A stretch of 64,000 nucleotides of DNA from Hygrocybe punicea (GCA_963556145.1 OY744469.1:3568767-3632766), one strand, 5' to 3'. Counted from the stretch's first letter, positions 11,425 to 23,723 are shown. A program made the numbers and translations. Notes: generated by a model not told the origin, from the letters alone.

Positions 11425-12603
11425 CTTGTTTAGTGGGCCAGTGCTACGCATGGCATGAACGAGTTCTTTTTTCCCCCTTCCGACTTCCATGATGAAGTGA
11501 GCAATAAGATTAAGTTGCATAAAGCATTTTACATATAGTATGAGACATATAGCATATATTGTATATTGCAAATTGTTCTAATCAGTCCACCTCACACCTC
11601 AGCAACATAAAAAGTAGACAAAATAAAACTACCTAGTGAGTCTTCAGTCTTCATCAACCTCCTCACTTACTGTTATGTCTGCTGTGCTGTATCATCTTGT
11701 AATAGTCTCAGCCATAAAAGAAATGTTCAAGGAGCAACAGGTCAACTGCCAAACATAACCATCTCCTAAATAGTATAATAACAATTGACTTATATTTTCT
11801 CAACCCTACTTCTCCATGACCTTGAATGCTGTATAACAGATGAGTCATCAATATGAAGACTACTGTACTTGTTAAGTGGGCTAATATTGCACATAGCATA
11901 AACAAGTCTGTTTTCTTTCATTTTATTTGTACGATTGTTACTCACATTAATAAGTGATTAATATACAATTAACATATATAATATTGTGCGATATCACATT
12001 GAATTTTATGTTTGAAGTAAAAATAATAGTGGATAATCAGAAATAAGCTCATTTCTGCTTATATGGCTGATATTTCCATATATAGTAATAGTGGTCACAT
12101 GTGACTGTAACTCATGTGATCAGCTCAAAATTTAGGATATATAGTGTAAAATTGCCTTATATAGTTAGACTGGTCACATGTGACTGTCACCATTGCGATC
12201 AGTAAAAAATTTGCTATACAATATCCGAAATTGCCTTATATGGTTAGAGTGGTCACATGTGACTGTCACACCTTGCCCGAAATGGTTATATTAGTCAGCA
12301 GTTCAAATTTCAGCTGATTCTGAGAAGAAATGAAGTCAGTATGAATATTTTGAATATAATTAGAAGGTAGTTTGTATTTTCTGAGACAACCCATATTTGG
12401 ATGCTTATGTAAGCTTGTCCACACATGGCCCCAACTGCATCTTATTTTCCAGTATTAGAAGTAGAATCATATCTCTTGCACAAAAAAATTCTGTCTATAG
12501 GCGATCAACTTTATTAATTAATCAATCAATTAATAATTACGAACCCTCACTGAACCAGGTCTGATAAAGAACGAGTCTTTTAATAAATTAAAAGAACTCG
12601 TAA
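11425..12603 (-). mobile_element. Non-autonomous HLE, insert 3 (1,179 bp, reversed, in copy A gene)
   Basis: It is reversed relative to its host: the plus strand starts CTTGTTTAGTGGGCC at 11,425 and ends AGAACTCGTAA at 12,603. Palindromes lie near 12,091, 12,172 and 12,252. Joining 11,424 to 12,604 restores the frame (DDNY then EQDKNNTEYG). The target is A^T, which is symmetric, so it obeys the same rule as the forward inserts. It is the closest relative of the 34,097 and 44,855 copies but keeps the full GAACGAGTTC that they have lost in part. Confidence 0.88.
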
Positions 12604-14895
12604 TGAGCAGGACAAAAACAACACAGAGTATGGCACTAACAAATACTCTGAACTTGGTCAACATGGTAGACTGATCAAAGCTCAAATGGATGCCACTGAG
12701 AACATTGTCAGAAACATTGGTTGGCTTGATCCATGTCCAGATGGTTCTATTACAGTAAATTCAGCTCCACTTGAAGTTGAAATGAATCAACCTGGTAGTC
12801 AATGGAAACAACTTGTTCAAGAACAGAGACAAGAAATACTAGATGAGCGCAATCAATATATTCCTGCAAACTCAAAGTCTGTTTCACACAAAACATATGC
12901 TGATGCAAATGAAAACAATGTGATCATTGTGGACCAGTCATACTTGATGCAATCTTTCAGAGCTGCAAATGCACAGAGACAACAGGTAATTGATGCCACA
13001 GTTAGAAAATTCAGCTTGAACACTGAGCAGAAAAGAGCCTTTAGGATTATTGCAAATCACACTTCGTCTCCCAGCAGTGACCAGTTGAAAATGAATATTG
13101 CTGGAATGGCTGGCACTGGAAAATCACAAGTCATCAAAGCAGTTGTTGATTTCTTTGACAATGTACATGAGTCTCACAGATTTGTTATTCTTGGTCCTAC
13201 TGGTACATCTGCAGCGCTACAAAATGGCTCAACTTATCACTACTTCCTGGGCATCAATCCAAACATGTCAAATAGAAATGAAGCAATGGGTATTGCTCAG
13301 CTCAAGGGTAGATTAGAAGGAGTTGACTATATATTCATTGATGAAGTTTCAATGCTGTCTTGTCATGATCTCTACAAAATCAGTGCGAGACTGGCTAAAG
13401 CTTTGAACATACATGACATCCCATTTGGTGGAATCAACATCATATTTGCTGGAGACTTTGCACAGTTACCACCAGTTGGAGGTGCACCATTGTACAGTGG
13501 AACAGTTGGCACTCAGATCACATCAGCCTTGACAACACACTCTCAGGAAACTGCAATTGGAAAAGCACTCTGGCATCAAGTGACCACAGTGGTGATTCTC
13601 AGAGAAAACATGAGACAGAGGACACAAACAACTGAAGATGCATTGTTCAGAACTGCCCTTGTCAACATGCGCTATGGCAAATGTACCGCACAGGATATTC
13701 AATTTTTGAGAACCAGAATTGCAGGCAAGCGTCCAGACCAGCCCAATGTTGCCTCCAAAATTTTTAGAAATGTTCCTATCATATGTGGCATTCACTCACA
13801 GAAGGATCAGATTAATCTTCTTGGATGTGAAAGATTTGCTTCTGACACCAACCAGAACTTGACCAACTTCTATTCCATTGACAAGTGGGGAAAAGACAAG
13901 GATTCTGTTAGACGCAAGTCCAAATCAAAAGCTATACATCAATCCAGTGACATAGACTGTGATACACAAAGAGAGATATGGAAAGTGCGACATGCTGCAA
14001 CTGACAATTTTCCTGGAAAACTCTCATTGTGTCTTGGTATGCCTGTCATGCTTCGCAACAATGATGCTACTGAGCTCTGCATTACAAAAGGACAAGAGGG
14101 ATTTGTTGTTGGCTGGCAGTCAATGAAAGCAAGTCATGGCAGAAGAGTACTTGACACCTTGTTTGTTGAACTAGACAAACCTCCAAAGCTGGTGTAGATT
14201 CCAGGACTTCCTGACAATGTGGTGCCCATTGTAAAAAACACCAAGACAATTCAGTGTGTATTTCCAAATGACCTGAAGGAATCCATTGAGAGACAACAAG
14301 TCTGGGTGCTTCCTAACTTTGCAATGACTGCTCATGCTGCTCAAGGAAAAACACGTCCATTCAATGTTGTGCATTTAAACAGTTGCTTCAACCATATGTC
14401 ATATTATTCTTCATTGTCTAGAAGTGCTTCTGCTGCTGGAACTGTAATCATTCAAGGCTTTGACACTAAAGTGATCACTAGAGGTTGTTCTGGATATCTT
14501 AGACAAGAATTTAGAGAACTAGAATTGCTTGATGAGATTACCAGGCTCAGATATGAAGGTGCTTTACCTGACCACATTGATGCTGGTACACGCTCTGTTA
14601 TGCTTCAAAACTTTCAGCAATGGAAGGGAATTCACTATGTTCCAGCCAAAACTGATAATGCTCTTAAATGGTCACCAACTGATCCATTGCTATTGGCTCG
14701 TACAGTCCCTGATAGCCCATGGCAATTGGTTGAAAAAGGCAAAGGAAAACAGAAAGCAGGTGTAATTGCAACTTCATTTGTCCCAGCAAAAGGCTCAGTT
14801 GCTATTGGTTCAACCCAAAAACATTCACTGGACACAAATAATGAACCAGTAGCTAAAAGGCCTCGGATCACCAAAGACCAACCAAGGATCCACAA
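12604..14895 (+). pseudogene. Copy A RepHel gene, PIF1-type helicase segment
   Basis: This is a superfamily 1B (PIF1/RRM3-like) ATPase-helicase, which unwinds the displaced strand in Helitron transposition. It shows the Walker A motif GMAGTGKSQ (about 13,105-13,130), Walker B YIFIDEVSML, motif III GDFAQLPPVGG, RENMRQ, and late motifs AAQGKTRP, VVHLNSC and LSRSAS. A TAG at 14,195-14,197 replaces the Gln codon in KPPKLVQIPGLP (copy B reads RLIQIPGLP). The frame resumes at once after it. Near 14,893-14,900 a tandem CAAG duplication (+4) throws the reader out of the frame of the following protease-like domain. The basic linker before that domain (KRPRITK) resembles a nuclear localisation signal. 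Confidence 0.9.
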
Positions 14896-15719
14896 GCAAG
14901 CAACAGGTCATTAACTCTCCAGCTGGACTGATCTGGGATAGAAATGACTACAGCTGTGCATATGACTCATTGTTGGTCATTCTGTTCAATCTGTGGAAAG
15001 ACAATCATGCAGAGTGGTCCACAGTATTCAGAAGCATGAATGATCATTTGACCACATTGTCTCATGGTTTTCCACAGGTGTTGCACAAAAATGTGGCATT
15101 TGAACAGCTAAGAGATCACCTTAGAACTACACTGCATAACATGAATCCTACAGACTTTCCTAGAGGCACTGTGGGCATCAGTGTTGCAAATCTGGCTATG
15201 GAGTTGTTTAAAGTCAATAACATTGTAGCCTCTTCTCAACATGAATGTTCTCAATGTGACTTTGCAGAAGAACCCATTGATGACAGACTAGGCTATGTGT
15301 TACATGCTGATGACACCATTAAACAGTCTACCATGAAGTGGATTGATACCTTGTCACAGAAAACCAATAGAAGATGTCCTGATTGCAACAGCAGAATGAA
15401 TCAACTTGTATTTTATAATGAAGCACCACACATTCTTGTTCTAGAGTATCCATTCAAAAACATTGAAACCAGTCATAGACTAGAATTTGTTTCAGAGACT
15501 GACACAAAGACATTAGAACTTAGAGGCATTGTATATCATGGTCAATATCATTTCACATCACGTATTATTACTCCACAGAAACAAGTATGGTATCATGATG
15601 GAATGATTACAGGCAACTCTTGTTCCAGAGAGACTGACCTTACACAACTTTCAGACCATGATATCAGACACTGTAGAAATAGAAACCTAGTACTAGCTAT
15701 TTATGCTCAGAGCCTTTGA
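14896..15719 (+). pseudogene. Copy A C-terminal USP-like cysteine protease domain
   Basis: This domain follows the helicase in the same protein once the 4-bp duplication at about 14,895 is allowed for. It has a Cys box (DRNDYSCAYDSL, Cys codon 14,955-957), two CxxC pairs (ECSQC, RRCPDC) spaced as in a zinc finger, and a core strand ILVLEYPF. A His box (YHFTS followed by VWYHDGM) and the terminal strand LAIYAQ complete it. Ubiquitin-specific proteases have this order: Cys box, CxxC/CxxC finger, then H-[YF]-T with a downstream W-Y-x-x-D. The same architecture is seen in copy B and, as a fragment, in element C. Alternatives are a SUMO-specific USPL1-like enzyme or an inactive fold. Animal Helitrons are known to carry OTU-type proteases; this domain does not look like OTU. 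Confidence 0.65.
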
Positions 15720-16174
15720 GCATCCTCCTTGAGGTCAAGCACGGCTTTCTTCATGTGGTAATCTGTTGTGTAGCATTCAAGGTCATGGAGAAGTAGGGTT
15801 GAGCAAATGTGAGTTAATTGTCAGCACACTGTTTGGGGGGCAGTTGTATTTGGCAGTTGACCTGTTGCTCCCTGAGCAATTGCTTCATGGCTGAGAGTGT
15901 TGCATGATGGTGCAACACAGGGGAGATGGCAGGTAGAGAGGAGGTTGATGAAGACTCAAGACACTCTTATGTAGATTTATTTATTTTATGCTACTTTATG
16001 TGTGGCAGAGGTGGGAGGTGGGCTTAGTAGATCAATATGCAATATGCAACACATGCTATGTATCTTATGCCATATGTAACATGCTTTATGCAATTTTGTT
16101 AATTCAGCAAAGAAGTGGGGAGGGGGAAAAAAGAACTCGTTCATGCCATGCGCAGCATTGGCCCACTAAACAAG
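15720..16174 (+). repeat. Copy A 3' terminal region with inner inverted repeat and 3' hairpin
   Basis: About 400 bp of 3' tail are shared with the short HLEs, for example TGGAGAAGTAGGGTTGAGCA. It ends with AAAAAAGAACTCGTTC, the inverse of the 5' tip but about 35 bp inside the end, then a hairpin-forming GCCATGCGCAGCATTGGC, then the last 12 nt CCACTAAACAAG. A hairpin about 10-12 nt before the 3' end is typical of Helitrons. An inner, asymmetric inverted repeat is described for the Helentron/Helitron2 branch. Confidence 0.75.
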
Positions 16175-19100
16175 TCTGATGCCAGAGGCATTTCCCAATG
16201 GCAGCCTCCTGGTCACGCACAGTTAATCCAGCATGAAGTTGGGTTGACACCACATTGCTATATAGTGTCTTGCCCCTACAGGAGGAAGCTGGGCAAAATC
16301 ACCTGCAAATATAAAGTTGATGCCTCCAAATGGTAGTTCATATTCATCAAGGGCTTTTGCTAGCTGAGAACTAATCTTGTACAGTTCATGACAAGCCAGC
16401 ATGGAGACCTCATCAAGAAAAATATAGTCAACACCTTGCAACCTTTCCTTGAGCTGTGCAATGGCCATATTTTTAGACTTTGGGTTTTGTGAACTAACTA
16501 CTTGAATTCCTAGAAAAGAGTGATAGGTTGACCCATTATTTAGTGCTGCTGCAATTCCTGTTGGTCCAAGAATAACAAACCTGTGTTGCTCCTTCTGTAG
16601 AGTAAAGAACTGAATGAGAGATTTAATCACCTGAGACTTTCCTGTACCTGCCATGCCTCCAATGTACAACTTTAGCTGCTCAGGGTCATGTTGAGTGGCA
16701 TGGTTGGCAACAATTTGAAATGCCCATTCTTGCTCTTGATTTAATGTCTTGTCCCTGACCATTGAATCTATGTGATCTTGAGACAATTTTGTCTGGGCTT
16801 CAAAGGATCGATACAAGTAGGATCTATCAACAATTTTCACTTGATTTTCCACAAACAACTCAGAGGTGACATGTTCAGTGGCTGACTTATTCAAGTTCCT
16901 ACAATACAAGTATTTCTTTCAGACAGCACCTCCTTGCGCTTGTCATTTACAGTGGCCTTCCATTTTGAACCCAATTGTATACAACTAGGTTCAATTGGCT
17001 TCTCTTTCACAGAATCCAAACCATTAGGACTGTTGTCAAGCCAACCAGCAGCTTGCATGCAATGTTTCATGGCATCCATTTCAGCCTGTTTGAGAATTCC
17101 ATATTTTCCAAGCCTCATGAACAAGTCTATGTCCTCCTCCTGGTGATCATCGTATGCTTGATCAACATCATCATCAATCAAGTCAATGTCATCATTGTTT
17201 TCAACCAAGTCAGAAGTCAACCATGAAGCAGACATTTGGGACAAGCTGTTTTTATGTTTTAGCTGAGCAGAATAGTCATCTCTAGCATCATTGCACTCAT
17301 ATCGGATGTTGAAATATTTCATCAGCTGTTTCTGTTCTGCAGTGAATTTATGGTTAGTAAATGTCTCATCCCAGCTGTAATCATCCTCCTTCAAGTCTTC
17401 TTTTTTTCTCCAAGGCTTGAACATTGCCAACATAGTAGCACAATAGTATTCACGATCACCTCTATCACACCAGGGTAGGCTCCCACCAAGAAAGTTTGGT
17501 ACTTTGATCAGACGCTTGCTATTTGACACTACATAATGAGATTCTTGCTGAGGATGATTATCTAGAAAATAATAATATTGCAGACCATTTGTTTGTCTTT
17601 GCCCTTCACCATCATCAACAGCACTCATAACATCAAGTTCATCTTTTTCATTATCTGAATCTACATCATCTACATCATCTACATCTTCTGAATCACTTTG
17701 TTGTACCTCATTAAGAATGTCCTGAGAAGGTTTGACAATGTTTAGTTCATCATCAGAAGATGCATCATCTGTAATGCCAGGTTCAGATTTAGTTGTCAGA
17801 GGTGTCTTCTTTGATTTCTTATTAGGTATCTTACATTTCTGAGCTGTCTGTATCCATGTGTACAATGACATGTGAGAGTATGACAGTGGCCGATATATGT
17901 AGTCAAACACAGCACTGTATGCAACATACTTCCCTGCCTTGTTTTGAATGACAACCTTTTCTGAAGCTTTTGAGGAACCCTCAGCATTGTTATTGCACTC
18001 TGGTTCAAAGAATATGTGATGAACAAAGCTTTTCCAATAAAAGGGAATAAAATCATGGCTTCTATAGTGGTCAGGATTTCCTAGGAGATACAAGGCAGAC
18101 ATTGGGGTCCCAATCTCTGATTTTGCTGTAAATGAATTCATCATCTGTGTGACCAACTTTCTAGCCTTTTCTTTTCTGGAAAATGATCCACTTAGCATTT
18201 CAGAATTCCTCTCATAGACTCCTTTGATGCTGTCAAACATTGTATATGTCTTTAAAGCAGTCTTTGTTACATAGTCTGATATGTATGCAACTACTGCTTT
18301 GACTGCTGTACCTGACAACAAACTTGTGACATCTGTGTTGCATCTCAGCACATATGTAAGGACAGGTGTGACAGTATTTAGCCATGGTTCACCTTTCTTG
18401 ATATTTAATGCACCTGTCTGTAGATCTACTTCTGTCTGCTTAAATACAGTGTGTGGAAATCTGGCTTTGCAATTTCCTTGCTTGTTGAAGCAGGTTGGTC
18501 TTCTCCCATTTTTGCCTCCTCCACACTTATGAACATTAGACTTCAACAAAATATCATCAACTGTGGTTTTGAACTTACTTTGCCAAACTTGATGCTTTTT
18601 GCACCTGGCACAGTCATCTTTTATAGGGTGCTTACATAGAGGAGGAGGTTGCTCAGGAAGAGTCTGTGTAGGATCTTTATACTCTGGGTCCTTAGCAAGA
18701 CATTCAACATCAGATGCAACTTTCTCCATAGGTCCAGTCATAAATTCCCCTACATGAACACTCTCCAGATACTTCACAAGTTTCTTCTGAAAGTTGGACT
18801 CTGGATCCATGATTCTGTCTCTTATTTCCTGAGGTGATAAGCTCCCTTGGATCCATAGAAGTAGGTGGAGATGCAAAGCTAGCCTTCCCTGTTGTTCTAC
18901 TGTGCCATAATATGCTTCTGTGTCTCCAAATGCACCTCGGTGATCAGAACCTACACCTAAGACATCCTTGATAAAAAGCTCACAAAGGAAGTGAAAGAAT
19001 CTAGCACCCGCCACCGGATTTTTGCTCATGAGTTGGTAACGTTCATTATAGTCTCTTAAGAGTGGTGTAAAATCTTCTTTCTTATCTGCCCAATAGAGGG

Positions 19101-20854
19101 AAAGAGGATGTAGATTATCAGCTGGAGCAAAGGTAATAAACCATGATGGTGCTCTCATAAATGAGATAAGGGACCATATTTCATTTCTCATGATTTTCTT
19201 GTTTGTGACAGACCCCTTTATATGTCCACCAACATGATCAATGTCCCTCAACAGCTTAAAGCAATTTTTTTCCTCTTCAGTTTCAGGGACAATTCTTTCC
19301 TCTTGGGCCATGCGGGTGCATAGACTTGTCAGAACTGTCTTATCAATGTGCAACAACCTGTTGGTGATCTCATCAAATTTTTGTTTGTCAGAGAGAATGT
19401 ATCCTGCTGTTGCTGTGTCCTTGATCTGTTCATGGTTGAAGGCTATCAGAGGAAAATGAAAATCTTTCTGGAACCTTTTGTCATGATATAACAAAAGATG
19501 ACGCTTGTACATCAGGTCTGAGATGTGACTATTTTTTTGGTATTGATTTCCTATGCCTCCAAGGCCATATGGGAACAGCCAAGGCATCATTTGAGGGTAC
19601 AGTTGTGGGTTATTATACAAAGACTCTGGTTGACTTGCATGTCCCACAGCAAGGATCTTTCCATCCTTCATCAAATGTCCAATAGCTATTGCCTTTAGAG
19701 CCTTTAATGTTTTTGTTGAGTATTCCTCTCCTGTAATCCCATGGACTGCAAAGGGACATGGACCTGAGGAAGTCCCTGCCTCTTCTTCATTATCATGAAC
19801 TGAAGTTGCCTCCTGGACTTTATTATTTATAGAAGACAAATATTCCACAATAACTGGAGGCCCATCTTCTGGGTATGACTCAAGATTTCTCTGGGAGATT
19901 TCAAGATCATAATAGTCACAGTGATTTAACTTGAGCCACTCAAGGGCATTTCCAACTTTATTTCTCCGCACCAACAATGGTGTTCTTTCAAAGTCCTTGG
20001 GAGTAGGTTTAAGGGGCCTGTATAAATAAAAGCCAATATTTCATCCAACTCATCTTTAGATGGTGGCAAAACATCATACACAATTGGAGTTGGATTTGCA
20101 AAAGATATAGCATTAGCAGTCATCTTATGCCACCCAGAGGACACTCTGACCAAGCATCTATTGTGACGAACTCTTGCCACCAACAACTGTTCTGCAAATG
20201 TTAAATTTGCTAGTTCAGGAGGCACATGTCCTAACCACATACCATTAGCTAGGGAAACTTTTGGAAGTTTGCTTACAGTCAGCGACTTATGACATCGGGA
20301 ACATATGTGTTGGAGGTTAGACTCAACAATTGGGCCCTCAAAACATTCTACAGGATCATCCACAGTCTTTCTTTCCTTCCGAGTGATGCTGTCAAGGCAT
20401 TGCAGCATATCCAAATTAACTGATGCATCTTTCAATAGCACAGACTTTGATTTAAGGGACAGCTCACCACATACAGCACATCCTACCTCTTCAAAATTTT
20501 TAGATGACATATCCTTACACCAAGCTTTAACAATTTCATGTTCCATTTTCTGATCCAATGGAGATGGTGGAAATATTCTCTTATTTTCTATACTATCTAC
20601 AAGTGGGTCTGATTTCTTCTCATACTTGGTATTTCCTTTTGCCAAAGGAATGTTACTGTTAAGACATATTTTTGTATTTTTATATTTTCTTACAGCCCTG
20701 ACATTAGCTTCTCTTCTTCTCTTTACCAGAGATTTAGCAGGTTTAAATAAAGTAATACAATTCTGACAATGGTCGCAATTGTGGTCTTGTATGATTTTTA
20801 GAACTTCTGGTAGAGGTGTTCTACTCTTGATATAAATTCCATGAACTGCAGCAA
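16175..20854 (-). pseudogene. HLE copy B, middle part: Rep/HUH nuclease and helicase N-terminal half
   Basis: Read right to left, this continues copy B after element C and stops where copy A entered. It has a Cys cluster (CAVCG, CSRCH), the Helitron N-terminal region (MMPWLFPYGLGG), the HUH motif LHLHLLLW, the tyrosine motif AYISDYVTK, an acidic linker with repeated VDDVD, the block NFLGGSLPWCDRGDREYYC, and PIF1 motifs GMAGTGKSQ, FLDEVSML and GDFAQLPPVG. Three single-base frame breaks are visible by comparison with A: about 20,017 (after IYTGP), about 16,910 (after ERNT), and about 16,285 (after LPPVG). It has no 19-residue repeat array. Copy B must predate copy A, since A sits inside it. Confidence 0.88.
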
Positions 20855-21489
20855 TTACGAGTTCTTCCATTTATGGAAAACTCGTTCTTATAAACCTGGT
20901 TTTCAGCCATTGAGGTGATTCATTCATTCATCTCAGGGACTGAGGGAAAATTGTGTCCCAATATGGCAACTGAGTTCAAAATCCCGTTTGACTGGTTTCA
21001 TTCCAGAATTCAGAGCCTCTATTGACTTGCACACTGCATAGACTGTCACCAGATTTGACGAGGAGGATGTCATGGGGACTGTCCTGCTGGAAAAAAAATA
21101 TGGAGGGGATCTGGTATGATTTGGGCTCTCTGTGAGCCATTTTTTGCCAAGGAAATGAGTATAGATGCAATAACTAATGTTATACTGCCAATAAAAATGT
21201 GGTAATTTCTAACTGTATTTTAGTGTATGTCTGGGTCACTTTTGTCCACTGAAGGCAGTTGTAAAATGTGATATCTGAGTCTCTAGAATGCAAACAAGCA
21301 AGAGTGGTCCGGAGTTGTGGCTGAAATTAGAGCGGAGTCTTAAATATACAGTGAGAGCTTTCGAGCTCAGATGAGTGCACAAACCTTCTGTTGCTCAACA
21401 GCAACATCGTCGAGGGGGTGGTGTAACAGAGGTATGGACATAGTTTTATTGTCCTTGGTCTAGTACTGATGTCTGTACCCCCCGCAACC

Positions 21490-22400
21490 CGTTTCCATCG
21501 AAAACCAGGGGTCGGGAGGTCTGAGGACCTCACATTCCCACCTTGTGCCCAACCAGCGCCCCCCAACGTTTTCAACCACCAGGACGCCTCACCCCGCCGC
21601 GTTTTTGACCATCCCCGGCCAGTCTAGACCCCCCGCACCTCATTCCCGTTGAAAACGAGGAGTCGGAGGGTCTCCGGCCCTCGCATTCCAGCTGTCTGCC
21701 CAACCAGCAACCCCCCCTTTTTTCATCTGCCGGGGACGCCCCATCCTGTCCGGTTTTCGATCACCCCCGGCTAGGTTACACCCCCCACACCTCGTTCGCA
21801 TCGAAAACGAGGGGTCGGGGGATCTCAGGCCCTCGCATTCCGGCTGTCTGCCCAACTAGCAACACCCCCTCTTTTTCATCCCCCAGGACAACCCGTCCCG
21901 CGGCTTTTACGACTACCCCCGGCTAGGTTACACTCCCCGCACCTCATTCGCGTCGAAAACGAGGGGTCGGGGGGTCTCCGGCCCTCGCATTCCGCCTGTC
22001 TGCTCAACCGGCAACCCCCCCCCCTTTTCATCCCCCGGGACACCCCACCCTGTACAGTTTTCGATCACCCCCGACCAGTGCACACCCCCCGCACCTCGTT
22101 CGCGTTGACCACGAGGGGTCGGGGGGTCTCAGGCCCTCGCGATCCGGCATTCTGCCCAACCACCACCACCCTCCCTTTTTCTACCTCCAGGACACCCGTT
22201 TTCGACCACCCCCGGCCAGTCTACACCCCCCGGTCCTCGTTCGCGTTGAAAATGAGGGGTCGGGGGGGTCTCAGGCCCTCGGATTCCGGCTGTCTGCCAA
22301 ACCACCCCCCCCCGTTTTCACTCACCATGTCACCCCGTCCCACACCCCTCATCTAGATCCCCATACCCTGTTTCTCTTGAAAACGCGAAGTTGGGGGTGT
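21490..22400 (+). repeat. GC-rich ~150-bp satellite array inside element C
   Basis: A block containing (C/T)TCGTTCGCGTTGAAAA and GAGGGGTCGGGGG recurs at about 21,500, 21,651, 21,803, 21,955, 22,105, 22,248 and 22,379. The unit is 150-152 bp, shorter at the right end. Each unit also holds ACCACCCCCGGCCAGT-like and CTGTCTGCCCAACCA-like segments. GC content is far above the flanking element. ORFs over it follow the repeat and are not genes. A related array lies at 33,140-33,690. Confidence 0.85.
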
Positions 22401-22866
22401 CAGGCCTTCCATTTTTGACTCATATATTTACTTATATTTAATTATTAAATAGAAATTAAATATTATATAATCAATTTCCAAATTTATCTTTGAAATCTAA
22501 ATGCTACACTTGTAACACATCATCTGCTAGTGCATAACATGCTATTCTACTGTGTTGTGTTCCTACTGCTCCTGCTGTTCCCCATTCCCTCTGGTCTCAA
22601 TAGTTCTCATGTCTGTTTTATGGTTCCTTTCTTGTTGTCAGTGACACATTCTGACCATTCATTTAACTTGTGTTGCATGACAGGCCAATGTGAATGCCAA
22701 TGCATCATTGCATATGTGATTTCTTCACAAAGACGGGTTGGTTTATCTGACCATTGATTGAAGCACCAGAAATCTCTGGTGGCCTTGTTTACACCGTACA
22801 CGGCTCGGTCCACTATGTAATGTTTCAATTATACAGCTGTACCATATACTATACAAAACACCTGAG

Positions 22867-23157
22867 TTGCTGGTATTAGAATATCCCAACATAAACATGA
22901 TTACCAGCCATCAAATAACTGTAAATGTAAATGACAAGTCAGTAAATTTGTATCTAAGAGGTATTGTATATGTTGGAGGATATCACTCTACATCTCAATT
23001 CATATCAGAAGATGGCACAATTTGGTATCATGATGGTATGACAACTGGAGCAACATGTAAGCAAGATGGTCACATTGGTATCATGTCAGATCATGGTTTT
23101 AAAAGATATGAAGATAAAATTCTTGTGCTAGCAGTTTATGCTCAAAACCAGTAATTT
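22867..23157 (+). pseudogene. USP-like domain fragment in element C
   Basis: The last ~95 residues of the HLE protease domain survive as an open frame: LVLEYPNINM, LRGIVYVGGYHSTSQF, IWYHDGMTTG, and the end VLAVYAQNQ. These align with copy A's ILVLEYPFKNI, LRGIVYHGQYHFTS, VWYHDGMITG and LAIYAQSL. The Cys box and zinc-finger cysteines are gone. The His-box strand is well kept compared with the rest of element C, so the loss of the upstream gene may be fairly recent. As it stands it cannot be an active protease. Confidence 0.75.
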
Positions 23158-23723
23158 AATATAATTGAGGACTATTGTGTGGGAAAGTGGGACATTCAGA
23201 ATTTTCACCATTTGTAAATTCATATTGGACATCAAAATTGAAGGAAATCTTCAGGGTGGGAAAGTGGGCCATTAAATATAGGAATGTTATAAATACATTA
23301 CATGATGTCAAACACTTAAGTTCTTATTGTTACTTATTGCCCGAGCACTGATAAGTAATGGTAACAGTGGTAGTAGTAAATGCCAGGATAAACTGTTGTA
23401 TAACTGACATTCAGTCCACTACAATGTTGGTTGACTAGTAATATACAAGTATGGCAGGAACAAGTGTCAATAATATTGTCCAAGAGATTAGTAGTCCCTT
23501 GATCAAAGGCCCCAACTGAGGACAAGTAGTACATTGTTACTAACAGAATGGGATAACATAGAATGTATGATTCCAAATTCCAACAATGTTCACATATACT
23601 ATGATTATTCTTGTTATACATTACAACTGCAGATTATGTAGAATAAATAATGGACATCAAATGATTGAATAGAACTAAGAAGAACTCGTTCATGCCACGC
23701 TTGTGATGGCCCACTTCCCCAAG

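Larger units (their letters stand above)
2109..16174 (+). mobile_element. Helitron-like element, copy A (14.1 kb, both termini present)
   Basis: The element starts TTACGAGTTC at 2,109 and ends CCACTAAACAAG at 16,174. It lies inside the helicase gene of copy B. Joining 2,108 to 16,175 rejoins the copy B minus-strand frame (LWHQ then I, then TTVVILR) without a duplicated base, giving target A^T. It encodes a Rep/HUH plus PIF1 helicase plus USP-like protein on its plus strand. Its ends match the short elements in this window: the 5' ~0.5 kb and the 3' ~0.44 kb are shared. The element is probably dead. Its gene is cut by three insertions and carries a 1-bp frameshift (about 9,262), a TAG stop (14,195) and a 4-bp duplication (about 14,895). 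Its 5' hairpin has also been lost by deletion between two GTTCTTT repeats. Confidence 0.85.
20855..23723 (+). mobile_element. Helitron-like element C, diverged subfamily (2,869 bp, in copy B)
   Basis: It begins TTACGAGTTCTTCC at 20,855 and ends CCACTTCCCCAAG at 23,723. Joining 20,854 to 23,724 rejoins copy B (LTITSLKL then IAAVHG) at A^T. Its termini differ from the main family but keep the same layout: a 5' hairpin, GAACTCGTTC about 40 bp inside the 3' end, and a GCCA...TGGC hairpin 13 nt from the end. It contains a satellite array (21,490-22,400) and the last 95 codons of a USP-like domain (22,867-23,154). That suggests deletion of most of a coding element plus gain of foreign DNA. From 20,930 to 21,490 and from 23,160 to 23,680 I see nothing coding. 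Confidence 0.8.

Noticed and set aside
11708..11905. A 65-residue minus-strand ORF beginning MFMLCAILAHL, present at 11,708, 34,377 and 45,135
   Set aside because: It recurs only because the HLE copies are near-identical, and forward copies such as inserts 1 and 2 do not keep the frame.
21490..22400. Possible rDNA or GC-rich gene fragment
   Set aside because: It is a simple ~150-bp tandem satellite with no rRNA motifs or sustained conserved frame.
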